DNA of 64,000 bases from Phenylobacterium sp. SCN 70-31 (GTDB taxonomy: Bacteria; Pseudomonadota; Alphaproteobacteria; Caulobacterales; Caulobacteraceae). The notes beneath the pieces are model-generated. The model was given only the letters and a program-made list of their open reading frames with translations, was not told the DNA's origin and made no database searches. Shown piece by piece: positions 8,648 through 18,485 of the stretch. The position numbers were made by a program, and so were the translations under genes. Where the stretch lies: assembly GCF_001724605.1 (NCBI RefSeq), contig NZ_MEEX01000009.1, forward strand, positions 129,757-193,756, given 5' to 3'. The stretch's first letter is position 1. Each line of letters starts with the position of its first letter.

Positions 8648-9778
8648 TCAGGCCAGGGCGCCCGCCGACTTGAGCGCGCCGATGTCGGCGTCGCTGAAGC
8701 CCCAGTCGGTCAGCGCCTCGCGGTCGTGCGCGCCGATGGCCGGCGGCGGGCCCTGGATGGCCCCGGGCGTGGCCGAGAACCGTGGCGCGGGCGCCGGCTG
8801 CACCACCCCGGCGATCTCGACGAACGTCTGGCGGGCCGCGTTGTGCGGGTGCTTCGGCGCTTCGTCCAGGTCCAGCACGGGCGCGAAGCAGACGTCGGTG
8901 CCGCCCATGATCTCGGTCCATTCGTCGCGCGTCTTCCGGGCGATCACCGCGGCCAGCTTCTCGCGCAGAGCCGGCCACATCGTACGGTCGTGCTGGCGCT
9001 GGAAGTCCGGATCGTCGATGCCGGTCTTCTCCAGCAGCAGGGCGTAGAACTGCGGCTCGATCGAACCGATCGAGACCCACTTGCCGTCGCTGCACTGATA
9101 GGTGTCGTAGAAGTGCGCGCCGCCATCGAGCAGGTTCGAGCGTCGCTCCTCCTTCCACCCGCCGGCGCCCTTGAAGCCGTAGAACATGGCCATCAGCGAG
9201 GCGGCGCCGTCGCTCATGGCGCAGTCCACCACCTGGCCCCGGCCGGTCTCGCGCGCCTGGATCACCCCGGCCAGGACGCCGAAGGCCAGATAGAGCGCGC
9301 CGCCCCCGAAGTCGCCCACCAGGTTCAGCGGCGGGACCGGCTTGTCCTGGGTGCCGATGGCGTGCAGCGCGCCGGTGATGGCGATGTAGTTCATGTCGTG
9401 GCCCGCCGCCTGGGCGTAGGGGCCCGTCTGGCCCCAGCCGGTCATGCGGCCGTAGACCAGATTCGGGTTGCGCTTCAGCGCGAGATCCGGCCCGAGGCCC
9501 AGGCGCTCCATCACGCCGGGGCGGAAGCCCTCGATGATGGCGTCGGCCCTCTCCATCAGCTTGAGGCAGGTCTCCACCGCCTCGGGCGTCTTGAGGTCCA
9601 GCGCCACCGAGCGGCGGCCGCGGCTGGTCACGTCGCTGGGCGCGCCCCGGCCTTGCCCTTTGCGGTCGATCCGCACGACGTCGGCGCCCAGGTCCGAGAG
9701 CAGCATGCCGCAGAACGGCCCCGGGCCGATCCCCGCGAACTCCACGATCTTCAGACCCGACAGCGGTCCCTGGCCCAT
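8648..9778 (-). CDS. CaiB/BaiF CoA-transferase family, alpha-methylacyl-CoA racemase-like
   Basis: 376 residues, full family length. The N-terminus [20 protein letters not shown] and ADVVRIDR are typical. The AMACR active-site pattern is present: [18 protein letters not shown] (His) and [15 protein letters not shown] (Asp). These match racemases of 2-methylacyl-CoA more closely than carnitine CoA-transferases. The reaction would epimerise the alpha carbon of branched acyl-CoA before beta-oxidation. It precedes, on the same strand, an SDR whose 5' end lies 60 nt away; a joint role in lipid or sterol side-chain catabolism is plausible inference. Confidence 0.88.
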   Translation of the reverse strand: MGQGPLSGLKIVEFAGIGPGPFCGMLLSDLGADVVRIDRKGQGRGAPSDVTSRGRRSVALDLKTPEAVETCLKLMERADAIIEGFRPGVMERLGLGPDLALKRNPNLVYGRMTGWGQTGPYAQAAGHDMNYIAITGALHAIGTQDKPVPPLNLVGDFGGGALYLAFGVLAGVIQARETGRGQVVDCAMSDGAASLMAMFYGFKGAGGWKEERRSNLLDGGAHFYDTYQCSDGKWVSIGSIEPQFYALLLEKTGIDDPDFQRQHDRTMWPALREKLAAVIARKTRDEWTEIMGGTDVCFAPVLDLDEAPKHPHNAARQTFVEIAGVVQPAPAPRFSATPGAIQGPPPAIGAHDREALTDWGFSDADIGALKSAGALA

Positions 9779-9838
9779 GCGTCTCTCCCTGTTTGGCGGA
9801 GTCGATCTAGGCGCGTTTCCGCTTCGTCAGCCAACCGC

Positions 9839-10603
9839 TCAGCCGCCGCCGGGCAGCGACTGGCCGTCGTCCACGGTGATGATGCTGCCGGTGATCGCCG
9901 CGGCGGCGGGCCCCACCAGCATCAGGAAGGCCGCATCCAGGTCCGAGGCGTCCATGAGCCGCCGGCGGGGAAACCCTTTGAGCTGCTTCTGCCCCCCCTC
10001 GGTCGGCCACCACGCGTCGTTGATCGCGGTCTCGATGTAGCCGGGGCAGAGCGCGTTCACCGCCAGGCCCCGCCGCGCCCATTCCCGCGCCAGGCTGCGC
10101 GTCAGCATCGCCACCGACGCCTTCGAGCCGCAGTAGGCCGAGAGGCCCGGCAGCACCGTATGGCTCGCGATCGAGGCGATGTTCAGGATGCGGCCCTCCA
10201 CCCCGGCGGCGATCATGCGCCGCGCCGCCTCGCGGGCGGCGAAGAAGGTCCCGCGCACATTGACGCCGAAGGTGTTGTCGAAATCCTCGACGGAGATGTC
10301 GAGCGCCAGCCCCTCCCCGCCGACGCCCGCGTTGTTGACCAGGATGTCCAGACCACCCAGGTCCGACTGGGCGCGGTCCAGCGCGGGGGCGATCGCATGC
10401 GCGTCGGCGACGTCCAGGCCGTAGGCCACGGCGCGACCGCCCGAGGCGTTGATCTCGTCCGCCAGCGTCTGGATCTTGTCCACCCGGCGCGCAGTGATCG
10501 CCACCGCAGCGCCGTTCTGCGCCAGCAGCCGCGCGAAATGGGCGCCCAGGCCTCCGCTCGCGCCCGTGATGACCGCCACCTTGCCCTTCAGATCCGCGCC
10601 CAA
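9839..10603 (-). CDS. SDR family oxidoreductase
   Basis: 254 residues starting at the TTG at 10603, which has AAGGGAGAG 5 nt upstream; a start at 10663 would add 20 unrelated residues. Classical SDR motifs are TGASGGLG near residue 13, NNAGVGGEG near residue 90, a Ser strand (NIASIASH) and the catalytic YCGSK near residue 159. The C-terminus with GSIITVDDGQSLPGGG is usual for FabG-like SDRs. It probably lies in one operon with the CaiB-type gene 60 nt downstream. Substrate not readable. Confidence 0.88.
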   Translation of the reverse strand: MGADLKGKVAVITGASGGLGAHFARLLAQNGAAVAITARRVDKIQTLADEINASGGRAVAYGLDVADAHAIAPALDRAQSDLGGLDILVNNAGVGGEGLALDISVEDFDNTFGVNVRGTFFAAREAARRMIAAGVEGRILNIASIASHTVLPGLSAYCGSKASVAMLTRSLAREWARRGLAVNALCPGYIETAINDAWWPTEGGQKQLKGFPRRRLMDASDLDAAFLMLVGPAAAAITGSIITVDDGQSLPGGG

Positions 10604-10760
10604 CGTCGCTCTCCCTTCGATCTCTTCCCGACGGCCGCAGCCGCTCCGCCACGGCTGCGACAACGAAACGCTTCCGCAACCTGCCCGGAGTTATGGGACA
10701 ACCTTCCGACCCCGCGCGATTCCGTGCTTAGGACAGACGGGGTGCGATTGGGATGGGGAT

Positions 10761-12131
10761 ATGACGGCAGGGGTCCAGGCGCGAGTGCTGATCGTCGCCC
10801 GTGACGATTCCACGGCCGGGCCGCTCGCCGAGGGGCTCGACCGTCTGGGATGGCGCACGGTGACCGCCCGCACGGAGGCCGCGGCGCTCGTGGCCCTGGC
10901 CGATCTCCAGATCCAGGCCGCCATCGTCGACCTCTCCGGGCTCGACGATCCCGCCGGCGGCGTCGCCGGACGCCTGCGGGCGGCCTGCGCCCCCCGTCGG
11001 CTTCCGGTCCTGGCGATGAGCGCGCCCGACGCGCTGCGCCCTGACCAGCTCTCCGACCACCTCCCGGAACCGCTCCGCGCCGGCGGGGGATTCGACCTGA
11101 CCCTCGCCGGGCCGCTGCACCCCGCCCAGGCGGCCATGCGGCTGGAGACCCTGGTCCGCACCGCCGTCTCGGAAGAGGAACTCGAGATCCGGGTCGAGAC
11201 CTTCGCCGAGCGCGGCCATGCCTTCGATGCGCCGGCCGACGATCCCGCGCCCTTCCGCGTCCTGGCCATCGGCGAGCCGGCGCCACAGTTCCTGGCGCTC
11301 TCGAACGCGCTGGCCCGGCACGGCGCCGAGGTGGTCGGGGCCTTCACCGCCTTCACCGCCTTCGACTATCTGCACGAGAGGCCCTTCGACGCCGTCGTGC
11401 TGTGGGCCGCCGACAATCCGCACGAAGCGCTCTCGATCGCCGCCGGGCTGCGCCGCAACACCCGCCTCTATCACACGCCCGCCCTGCTCTACATGCGGGC
11501 CCAGTCGGCGGTCACGGCGGCCGAGGCGTACCATCGGGGGATTTCCGACGTGGCCTCGCCCGAGACCCCGGAATCGGAAACCGCCCTGCGTGTCGTCGAA
11601 CTGGCGCGCGCCTATCGACGGCAGAAGTCGGTGCGCGCCGCCCTGGAGCAGGCGCGCCATTCGGGGCTGATGGACGCGGCGACCGGTCTCTTCACCCGCG
11701 ATCTCTTCGCCGCCCACCTCATGCGCCTGGCCCGCAGCGCGAGGGCGCGCAACCGGCCGCTCAGCGTCTGCATGCTCAAGGTGGCCGAGAAGGCCGACCT
11801 CCACGCGCCCCGGTCGGGCGGATGGGTGGCGCGCGCCATTCCCCAGATCGGCTCGATGATCGGCCGCCTCGTCCGCGTCGAGGATACGGCGGCCCGCCTG
11901 GCGCCCGAGGTGTTCGCCCTGGCCCTGCCCGCGACCTCCTTCCACGCCGCGCGCGCCGCCGGCGAGCGGATCGCCGCCGTCATCGGCTGCACTGCCTTCG
12001 AGGCGGGCTCGGGCGCCACGCCCTTCGTCGTCGAATTCGACCTGGGCGTCGCCGAGGTCACCTCGCCCGACGGCGTCGGCTACGCCCTCGAACAGGCGGC
12101 CGCGATGGCCCAGTCACGCATCGCGAGCTGA
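10761..12131 (+). CDS. popA: PopA-like REC-REC-degenerate GGDEF c-di-GMP effector
   Basis: 456 residues in the PleD-like order REC, REC, GGDEF. The first receiver has an acidic RDD pair and a candidate phospho-acceptor D57. In the second receiver the acceptor position is Trp (W215), so it should not be phosphorylated. In the GGDEF domain the catalytic signature is replaced by APEVF (381-385), while the inhibitory I-site RxxD is intact (RVED, 372-375) exactly five residues upstream. This is the layout of Caulobacter PopA, which binds c-di-GMP at the I-site and brings CtrA to the pole for ClpXP proteolysis. The neighbouring mfd-sdhE-recG order fits Caulobacterales. The assignment rests on architecture, not alignment. 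Confidence 0.75.
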   Translation: MTAGVQARVLIVARDDSTAGPLAEGLDRLGWRTVTARTEAAALVALADLQIQAAIVDLSGLDDPAGGVAGRLRAACAPRRLPVLAMSAPDALRPDQLSDHLPEPLRAGGGFDLTLAGPLHPAQAAMRLETLVRTAVSEEELEIRVETFAERGHAFDAPADDPAPFRVLAIGEPAPQFLALSNALARHGAEVVGAFTAFTAFDYLHERPFDAVVLWAADNPHEALSIAAGLRRNTRLYHTPALLYMRAQSAVTAAEAYHRGISDVASPETPESETALRVVELARAYRRQKSVRAALEQARHSGLMDAATGLFTRDLFAAHLMRLARSARARNRPLSVCMLKVAEKADLHAPRSGGWVARAIPQIGSMIGRLVRVEDTAARLAPEVFALALPATSFHAARAAGERIAAVIGCTAFEAGSGATPFVVEFDLGVAEVTSPDGVGYALEQAAAMAQSRIAS

Positions 12132-12505
12132 GCGCGGCCTACTTCTTGACGGGCGCCGCGGCGGGGCCGCAGCTCCTGGGTGCGGTTGTTCAACTCGGCG
12201 CCGCAACGCTGCAATTCGGCCTGGGCCTGTTGCGGCGGCAGCTTCGCGGCTTCCGCCTTGATGAGCCCCTCGACGCGGGACACCGGCCCCCGCGAGGTCA
12301 GGCGCCCCAGGTAAAAATAGACGCCCCTGGCGGCCTGCTCGGCCTGCTTCGGATCGTTGCCGACCACCTGAAGCACCATCAGGCAGCGCACATCGGCCGC
12401 GTCGGTGCTCTGGGCCATCGCCGGAGCGGCCGCGCCGCTCAGGAGGAACGCCAGGACGGGGGCGGCCAGCATCGGGGTAGCCGGCATCGGGATGATACGG
12501 CGCAT
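12080..12505 (-). CDS. small secreted protein of unknown function, probable C-terminal frameshift
   Basis: 141 residues as read, with a signal peptide (LAFLLSGAAAPAMA before QSTDAADVRC) and conserved-looking Cys residues (DVRCLM and LQRCGAEL). It is probably exported. The last ~27 residues run into the end of the convergent PopA gene and are basic and atypical. Shifting frame at about 12176 gives a short tail ending GPAAAPVKK with a TAG at 12139-12141, which clears the PopA gene and looks like a normal end for this type of protein. I read this as an indel or sequencing error in a GC-rich run. Function unknown. Confidence 0.6.
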   Translation of the reverse strand: MRRIIPMPATPMLAAPVLAFLLSGAAAPAMAQSTDAADVRCLMVLQVVGNDPKQAEQAARGVYFYLGRLTSRGPVSRVEGLIKAEAAKLPPQQAQAELQRCGAELNNRTQELRPRRGARQEVGRAQLAMRDWAIAAACSRA

Positions 12506-12527
12506 GGGAGACTCCTCGTGCCGGCGC

Positions 12528-15500
12528 TCAGGCGGCCAGCTTCGCCAGTTCGGACAACACCTTCTCGGCGGCGTCGAGCCGCTGCTTGGGCGTATCCCAC
12601 TCCCCCTTTACGACAACCTTATGGTCGGGGCGGAGCCGCCACGCGACGGGGTTCTTCGCCACGAACCCCACCAGGCCGCCCGGGTTCCTGAACGTGTCGT
12701 TCCGGAACGTCACGACGGCGCCCTTGGGGCCCACGTCGATCTTGGCGACGTTGGCCTCACGGCACAGACCCTTGATGGCCACCACCTTGAGAAGCTGGTC
12801 GGCTTCGGGCGGCAGCGGCCCGAAGCGGTCGATCAGCTCGGCCGCCAGCGCCTCGCGATCCTGAGCCTTCTCGGCGTCGGAGATGCGACGGTAGAGCGCC
12901 AGGCGCACGTTCAGGTCGGGCACATAGGCGTCGGGGATCAGGACCGCCGCGCCCGTGTTGATCTGCGGCGACCATCCGCGGTCGGCGACCGCCTCGTCCG
13001 GTCCGCCGCGGGCCTTCAGCTCGGCCACCGCGTCCTCCAGCATCTGCTGGTACAGCTCGACGCCGATCTCGCGGATGTGTCCCGACTGCTCGTCGCCCAG
13101 CAGATTGCCGCCGCCGCGGATATCCAGGTCGTGGCTGGCGAGTTGGAAGCCCGCGCCCAGATTATCCAGGGATTGCAGCACCTTCAGGCGCTTTTCTGCG
13201 GAAAGCGTGATCTGCCGCTCGGCCGGCGTGGTCAGGTAGGCGTACGCCCGCGCCTTCGACCGCCCCACGCGCCCGCGGAGCTGGTACATCTGGGCCAAGC
13301 CGAACATGTCGGCCCGGTGGATGATCATGGTGTTGGCCGTCGGGATATCCAGCCCGCTCTCCACGATCGTGGTCGACAGCAGCACGTCGTACTGGCCGTC
13401 GTAGAAGGCGGTCATCACCTCCTCGAGCTGGGTGGGCGCCATCTGGCCGTGGCCCACCACGAACTTCACCTCGGGGACCTGCTCGCGCAGGAAGCGCTCA
13501 AGCTCGGGCAGGTCTCCGATGCGCGGCGCCACGAAATAGGCCTGGCCGCCCCGGTACTTCTCGCGCAGCAGCGCCTCGCGGACGACCACGGGATCCCACG
13601 GCGTGATGTAGGTGCGTACCGCCAGCCGGTCGACCGGCGGCGTGGCGATGATCGACATCTCCCGGATGCCGCTCAGCGACATCTGCAGCGTCCGCGGGAT
13701 CGGCGTCGCCGTCAGCGTCAGCATGTGCACGTCGGCGCGCAGCGCCTTGAGCGTCTCCTTGTGCTTCACGCCGAAGTGCTGCTCCTCGTCCACGATGACG
13801 AGGCCCAGGTTCTTGAAGCTGACCTGCTTCGAGAGCACCGCATGGGTGCCCACCACGATCTCCACCTCGCCCTTGGCCAGCCCGTCGCGCGTCTCGGCCT
13901 GCTCCTTGGCCGGGACCAGGCGCGACAGGCGACGCACGCGCACCGGCCAGCCCTCGAACCGCTCGGAGAACGTCTTGTAGTGCTGCCGCGCCAGCAGGGT
14001 CGTGGGCGCCACGATCGCCACCTGCTGGCCGCTCATGGCCACGACGAAGGCGGCGCGCAGCGCCACTTCGGTCTTGCCGAAGCCCACGTCGCCGCAGATC
14101 AGCCGGTCCATCGGCCGCCCGGCCGCCAGGTCCTCCAGCACGTCGCCGATCGCGTGGAGCTGGTCGTCGGTCTCCTCGTACGGGAAGCGGGCGCAGAACT
14201 CGTCGAACAGGCCCTGGGGCGGATCGACCGCGTCGGTGGACTTCATCGCCCGCTCGGCCGCGATGCGGATCAGGCCGTCGGCCATCTCGCGCAGGCGCTC
14301 CTTGGCGCGGGCCTTTCGCCCTTGCCAGGCCGCGCCGCCCAGGCGGTCGAGCTGCACGCCCTCGCCGTCGGCGCCGTAGCGGGTCAGGAGGTCGATGTTC
14401 TCGACCGGCAGGTAAAGTTTGGCCTCCCCGCCGTACTGCAATTCCAGCGTGTCGTGCGGCGCGCCCTGAACGTCCAGGGTCTTGAGGCCCAGGTACCGGC
14501 CGATCCCGTGGTCGATATGGACCACGAGGTCCCCGGGCGTCAGCGCCGACGCCTCGGCCAGGAAGTTCGAGGCCCGGCGGCGTTTGCGGGGCCGAGCCAG
14601 CCGGTCGCCCAGGATGTCGGTCTCGGAAATGACCGCCAGCGAGTCGGTCTCGAACCCGGCGTCCAGCGGCAGGACCACGCGCTGGGGCCTCTTCGGATCG
14701 GCCGCCTTCGCCGCATCCCAATAGGGCGCGAGCGGCAGGTTCCCCTGGCCGTGATCGGCCAGCATGTGGCCCAGGCGGTCGGACGAGCCCTCGGACCACG
14801 ACGCGAACAGCACGCGCTTGCCGTCGGCGGACAGCTTCTTGGCGTGATCGACCGTCGCCTCGAACAGGTTGACGCTATCCAGCTTGCGCTCGGCCGAGAA
14901 GTTGCGCCCCGCCCGCGCGCCCATGTCGATGACCGCCTCGCCCTCGGCTTCGTTGAACGCCGAGAACCGCCGGGTCGGCCGGGTGTGAAGCTGTTCGTCC
15001 CATTCCGCGGCGTCGAGGTAGAGCCGCGTGGGCTCCAGCGGGTGGTAGTGGACCCGCCGCTCGGCGCTGGCGCGGGCCTCGTAGGCGTCGGTCACCATGG
15101 CCAGGCGCTCGTCGCGGGCGTCACGCGCCAGATGATCCAGGACGATGGCCGAATCCGCCGGGAGGTAGTCGAACAGCGTCGCCAGCTCGGGATAGAACAG
15201 CGGCAGGTAGTGCTCCATCCCGGCGCGCCGGCCGCCCTCCGAGATGGCGGCGTAGAGCGGGTCGTCCCCCGGCGCGCCGAACGCCTCCAGATAGCCGGTG
15301 CGGAAGCGGCTGATCGCGGCCTTGTCCACCAGCGCCTCGCTGACCGGCAGCAGCGAGATTTCGGACAACTGGCGCGTCGAACGCTGGGTCTCGGGATCGA
15401 AGGCCCGGATGGATTCCAGGATGTCGCCGAACAGGTCCAGCCGCACCGGCTCCTCGGCCCCCGGCGGGAACACGTCGATCACCCCGCCCCGGATGGCGAA

Positions 15501-16013
15501 CTCGCCCTTCTCCGAGACCGTCGAGGCGCGGCTGTAGCCGTTGACCGCGAAGTAGGCCTCGACCTCGGCCATGTCGACGGCGTTCCCCGTCCGCGCCGAA
15601 TAGCTCGCCCCCTGGACCGCCGCCCTGGGCGGCGTGCGCTGGACCAGAGCCGGCACGGTGGTGAGCAGCAGCCGGGGTTTCGCGTCCAGTCCGGCGGCCA
15701 GCCGCGCGAGCGTCGTCATCCGCTGGGCCGCGACACCCGCCGAGGGGCCGATTCGGTCGTAGGGCAGGCAGTCCCAGGCCGGGAAGGTCAGAACCTCCAC
15801 ACCCTGCGCAAAGAAAGCGAACGCGTCGGCGAAGGCCGAAAGGCGCCCGGCGTCGCGGGCCACGAAGACGGTGAGTCCCTTGCGGGCCTTCACGATGTCG
15901 GCCGTCACCAGGGCGTCGAAGCCCTCGGGCGCGCCCACCAGGTCCAGGCGGCCGGGATCGTCCGCCACGCGTCGCATCACGGCGCGCGGGTCCGGACGTG
16001 CGCCGTCAGCCAT
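12528..16013 (-). CDS. mfd: transcription-repair coupling factor Mfd
   Basis: 1161 residues, the normal length. Recognisable in order: a UvrB-homologous N-terminal region, the RNA polymerase interaction domain (GDLVVHIDHGIGRYLGL at about residue 510), Walker A CGDVGFGKTEVALRAAF, the DEEQ box (VIVDEEQHFGVKHKE), the TATPIPRTLQMSL motif, helicase motifs V/VI (QLRGRVGRSKARAYAYL) and a C-terminal TRCF domain. Mfd removes stalled RNA polymerase at lesions and recruits UvrA. It overlaps the upstream sdhE by 8 nt, so the two are likely cotranscribed. Confidence 0.97.
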   Translation of the reverse strand: MADGARPDPRAVMRRVADDPGRLDLVGAPEGFDALVTADIVKARKGLTVFVARDAGRLSAFADAFAFFAQGVEVLTFPAWDCLPYDRIGPSAGVAAQRMTTLARLAAGLDAKPRLLLTTVPALVQRTPPRAAVQGASYSARTGNAVDMAEVEAYFAVNGYSRASTVSEKGEFAIRGGVIDVFPPGAEEPVRLDLFGDILESIRAFDPETQRSTRQLSEISLLPVSEALVDKAAISRFRTGYLEAFGAPGDDPLYAAISEGGRRAGMEHYLPLFYPELATLFDYLPADSAIVLDHLARDARDERLAMVTDAYEARASAERRVHYHPLEPTRLYLDAAEWDEQLHTRPTRRFSAFNEAEGEAVIDMGARAGRNFSAERKLDSVNLFEATVDHAKKLSADGKRVLFASWSEGSSDRLGHMLADHGQGNLPLAPYWDAAKAADPKRPQRVVLPLDAGFETDSLAVISETDILGDRLARPRKRRRASNFLAEASALTPGDLVVHIDHGIGRYLGLKTLDVQGAPHDTLELQYGGEAKLYLPVENIDLLTRYGADGEGVQLDRLGGAAWQGRKARAKERLREMADGLIRIAAERAMKSTDAVDPPQGLFDEFCARFPYEETDDQLHAIGDVLEDLAAGRPMDRLICGDVGFGKTEVALRAAFVVAMSGQQVAIVAPTTLLARQHYKTFSERFEGWPVRVRRLSRLVPAKEQAETRDGLAKGEVEIVVGTHAVLSKQVSFKNLGLVIVDEEQHFGVKHKETLKALRADVHMLTLTATPIPRTLQMSLSGIREMSIIATPPVDRLAVRTYITPWDPVVVREALLREKYRGGQAYFVAPRIGDLPELERFLREQVPEVKFVVGHGQMAPTQLEEVMTAFYDGQYDVLLSTTIVESGLDIPTANTMIIHRADMFGLAQMYQLRGRVGRSKARAYAYLTTPAERQITLSAEKRLKVLQSLDNLGAGFQLASHDLDIRGGGNLLGDEQSGHIREIGVELYQQMLEDAVAELKARGGPDEAVADRGWSPQINTGAAVLIPDAYVPDLNVRLALYRRISDAEKAQDREALAAELIDRFGPLPPEADQLLKVVAIKGLCREANVAKIDVGPKGAVVTFRNDTFRNPGGLVGFVAKNPVAWRLRPDHKVVVKGEWDTPKQRLDAAEKVLSELAKLAA

Positions 16014-16326
16014 CCTGGTCTCCCGCCCCGCTCTCCGCCTGTCCCTTGGGCGAAATGCCCTTGTGAGCTTCGTCCCGGAACGCCTTGAGTTTACTCATCA
16101 AGGGGCCGTCGAATTCCGAAGGCGTCGCCTGCCGCTCCAGAATCCAGTCGTAGAGGTCCTGGTCCGGCTGGTTCAGCAGCGCCTCGAACCAGTCCAGTTC
16201 GGCCGGGTCGAAGGTCGGAACGTGCTTGTCCGCGAACGGCCCCAGGATGAGGTCCGCTTCCCGGAAGCCGCGGCGCCAGGCGCGCAGCTTCAGCTTCTTC
16301 AGCCGTGCATCGTCTTGGGTCGTCAT
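16006..16326 (-). CDS. sdhE: FAD assembly factor SdhE
   Basis: 106 residues, consistent with the SdhE/YgfY/DUF339 family. The diagnostic motif is RRGFREADLILGPF (the RGxxE motif needed to promote flavinylation), followed by DWFEALLNQPDQDLYDWIL, the second conserved block. SdhE helps attach FAD covalently to SdhA of succinate dehydrogenase in the cytoplasm. It overlaps mfd by 8 nt and diverges from recG across 76 bp; this recG/sdhE/mfd arrangement is known in alphaproteobacteria. Confidence 0.93.
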   Translation of the reverse strand: MTTQDDARLKKLKLRAWRRGFREADLILGPFADKHVPTFDPAELDWFEALLNQPDQDLYDWILERQATPSEFDGPLMSKLKAFRDEAHKGISPKGQAESGAGDQDG

Positions 16327-16402
16327 CGGGAGGGGAGCGTCATCGGGAGGGGCCGGATATAGAGCCGGGCGCGCGCGGACGCCAGTCGGCTATGCTGGAA
16401 GA

Positions 16403-18478
16403 ATGCGGCCGCAGATTCTGTTCCCGCTCTTCGCCCCGGTCACGTCCCTCAAGGGCGTGGGCCCGCGCGTGGCTCCGCTGCTGGAGCGCGTGGCCGGCCC
16501 GATCGTGCGCGACGTGCTGTGGCTGAGGCCGCATTCGGTCATCCGGCGGACGCCCGCGACGCTGGACCGGTCGATCGACGGCCAGGTGATGACCTTCGAC
16601 GTGACCGTCGACGCCTACGAACGGCCGCGCGCCCGCGGCCAGCCTTGGAAGGTGCGCGTCAGCGACGACACCGGCTTCCTGACCCTGGTCTTCTTCGGGG
16701 CCTATGGCGATCAGCTCGAGAAGCGCCATCCGGTGGGTGCGCGCCGGATCGTCTCGGGCCGGGTGGAGGACGACCGCTACGGCCGTCAGATGGTCCACCC
16801 CGACTACATCCAGCCCCCCGACAAGGCGGGCGAGATCCCCGAGGTCGAGGCCGTCTATCCCGCCACCGAGGGCCTGCCCGCCCGCCGCGTCCGCGCCTTC
16901 GTGGAGGAGGCCCTGTTCCGCGCGCCCGACCTGCCGGAATGGCAGGACCCCGCCTGGCTGGCCCGCGAGGGCTATCCGTCCTGGCGCGAGGCTCTGGAGC
17001 GGCTGCACCATCCGGCGGGCGAGGCCGACCTGTCGCCCATGAGTCGCGGCCTGCGGCGGCTCGCCTACGACGAACTGTTGGCCCATCAGCTCGCCATGGC
17101 CCAGCGCAAGGCCGCCCGCCGCCGCGAGCCGGGCGCGAAGATCCCGCCCAGCGCCCTCGCCGACCGGCTCCAGGCGGGCCTCCCCTTCGCCTTCACCGGC
17201 GCCCAGGCCCGGGCCCTGGCCGACATCCGGGCCGACTTCGCCGCCGGCGAGCGGATGAGCCGGCTGATCCAGGGCGACGTGGGGTCGGGCAAGACCGTGG
17301 TGGCCATGTGCGCCATGGCCGACGTGGCCGAATTCGGGAGCCAGAGCGCCCTGATGGCGCCCACCGAGATTCTCGCCCGCCAGCACTACGAGACCATCTC
17401 CGGGCCGCTGGCGGCCCTCGGTGTGGGCGTCGTCCTGCTGACCGGCCGCGACAAGGGCGCCGCCCGCGCCGCCAAGCTGCGCGCGCTGGCCTCGGGTGAA
17501 GCGCGGGTGGCCGTGGGCACCCACGCCCTGTTCCAGGCCGAGGTCGCTTTCGAGCGCCTCCGGTTCGTGGTCATCGACGAGCAGCACCGCTTCGGTGTCG
17601 CCGAGCGCCAGCGGCTCCAGGCCAAGGGCCAGGCCGTCCACCTCGCCGCCATGTCGGCCACGCCGATTCCCCGCACGCTGGAGCTGACCATGTACGGCGA
17701 CCTCGACGTCAGCCGCATCGACGAGAAGCCGCCCGGCCGGACGCCCGTGGCCACCCGCGCCGTCCCCATGCCCCGGCTGCCCGAGATCGTCGGCCGCCTG
17801 CGCGACGCGGTGCGCAGCGGCGCCCAGGCCTTCTGGATCTGCCCCCTCGTCTCCGAGTCCGAGGTCAGCGACCTGGCCGCCGCTGAAAAGCGCGCCGCCG
17901 AGTTGCGCCGCGAGCTGGGACCCGGCGTCGGTCTCGTCCACGGCAAGCTGAGCGGCGGCGAGAAGGACGCCGTCATGGCCGATTTCGCCGACGGTCGACT
18001 GTCGGTCCTGGTCGCGACGACCGTCGTGGAGGTGGGCGTCAACGTGCCGAACGCCACCATCATGGTCATCGAACAGGCCGAGCGGTTCGGCCTGGCCCAG
18101 CTCCACCAGCTCCGCGGACGCGTGGGTCGTGGCCACCGCGAGAGCGCCTGCGTCCTGCTGTACGATCCCCCGCTGTCCAGGATCGCCGAACAACGGCTCG
18201 ACATCCTGCGCCGCACCGACGACGGCTTCGTCATCGCTGAGAAGGATCTGGAGCTGCGCGGCGGCGGGGATGCGCTCGGCCTGCGCCAGAGCGGCCTGCC
18301 CGATTACGCCTTCGCCGATCCCTTCGCCCACCGCGACCTCATCGCCGTCGCCGGCGACGACGCGCGCCTGATCGTCTCGCAGGACCCCGAGCTGGCGTCG
18401 CCGCGCGGCCAGGCGCTCCAGGTCCTCCAGGAACTCTTCGACTGGAAGGCCGGCCTCGCCCTGCGCGACGCGGGGTGA
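16403..18478 (+). CDS. recG: ATP-dependent DNA helicase RecG
   Basis: 691 residues from the ATG at 16403. The N-terminal wedge OB-fold region includes LKGVGPRVAPLLERV. Helicase motifs follow: Walker A QGDVGSGKTVVAMCAM, VIDEQHRFGV, SATPIPRTLELTMYGDLDVS, and QLRGRVGRG with the C-terminal RecG signature DLELRGGGDALGLRQSG. RecG remodels stalled forks and branched DNA. It reads away from sdhE-mfd. A longer in-frame start upstream would run through sdhE antisense and is not likely. Confidence 0.96.
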   Translation: MRPQILFPLFAPVTSLKGVGPRVAPLLERVAGPIVRDVLWLRPHSVIRRTPATLDRSIDGQVMTFDVTVDAYERPRARGQPWKVRVSDDTGFLTLVFFGAYGDQLEKRHPVGARRIVSGRVEDDRYGRQMVHPDYIQPPDKAGEIPEVEAVYPATEGLPARRVRAFVEEALFRAPDLPEWQDPAWLAREGYPSWREALERLHHPAGEADLSPMSRGLRRLAYDELLAHQLAMAQRKAARRREPGAKIPPSALADRLQAGLPFAFTGAQARALADIRADFAAGERMSRLIQGDVGSGKTVVAMCAMADVAEFGSQSALMAPTEILARQHYETISGPLAALGVGVVLLTGRDKGAARAAKLRALASGEARVAVGTHALFQAEVAFERLRFVVIDEQHRFGVAERQRLQAKGQAVHLAAMSATPIPRTLELTMYGDLDVSRIDEKPPGRTPVATRAVPMPRLPEIVGRLRDAVRSGAQAFWICPLVSESEVSDLAAAEKRAAELRRELGPGVGLVHGKLSGGEKDAVMADFADGRLSVLVATTVVEVGVNVPNATIMVIEQAERFGLAQLHQLRGRVGRGHRESACVLLYDPPLSRIAEQRLDILRRTDDGFVIAEKDLELRGGGDALGLRQSGLPDYAFADPFAHRDLIAVAGDDARLIVSQDPELASPRGQALQVLQELFDWKAGLALRDAG

Positions 18479-18485
18479 CGCTGCT

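Noticed and set aside
12405..16088. 1227-codon open frame antisense to mfd
   Set aside because: Shadow frame caused by high GC; composition is His/Arg/Gln-rich without domains, while the opposite strand is a complete mfd.
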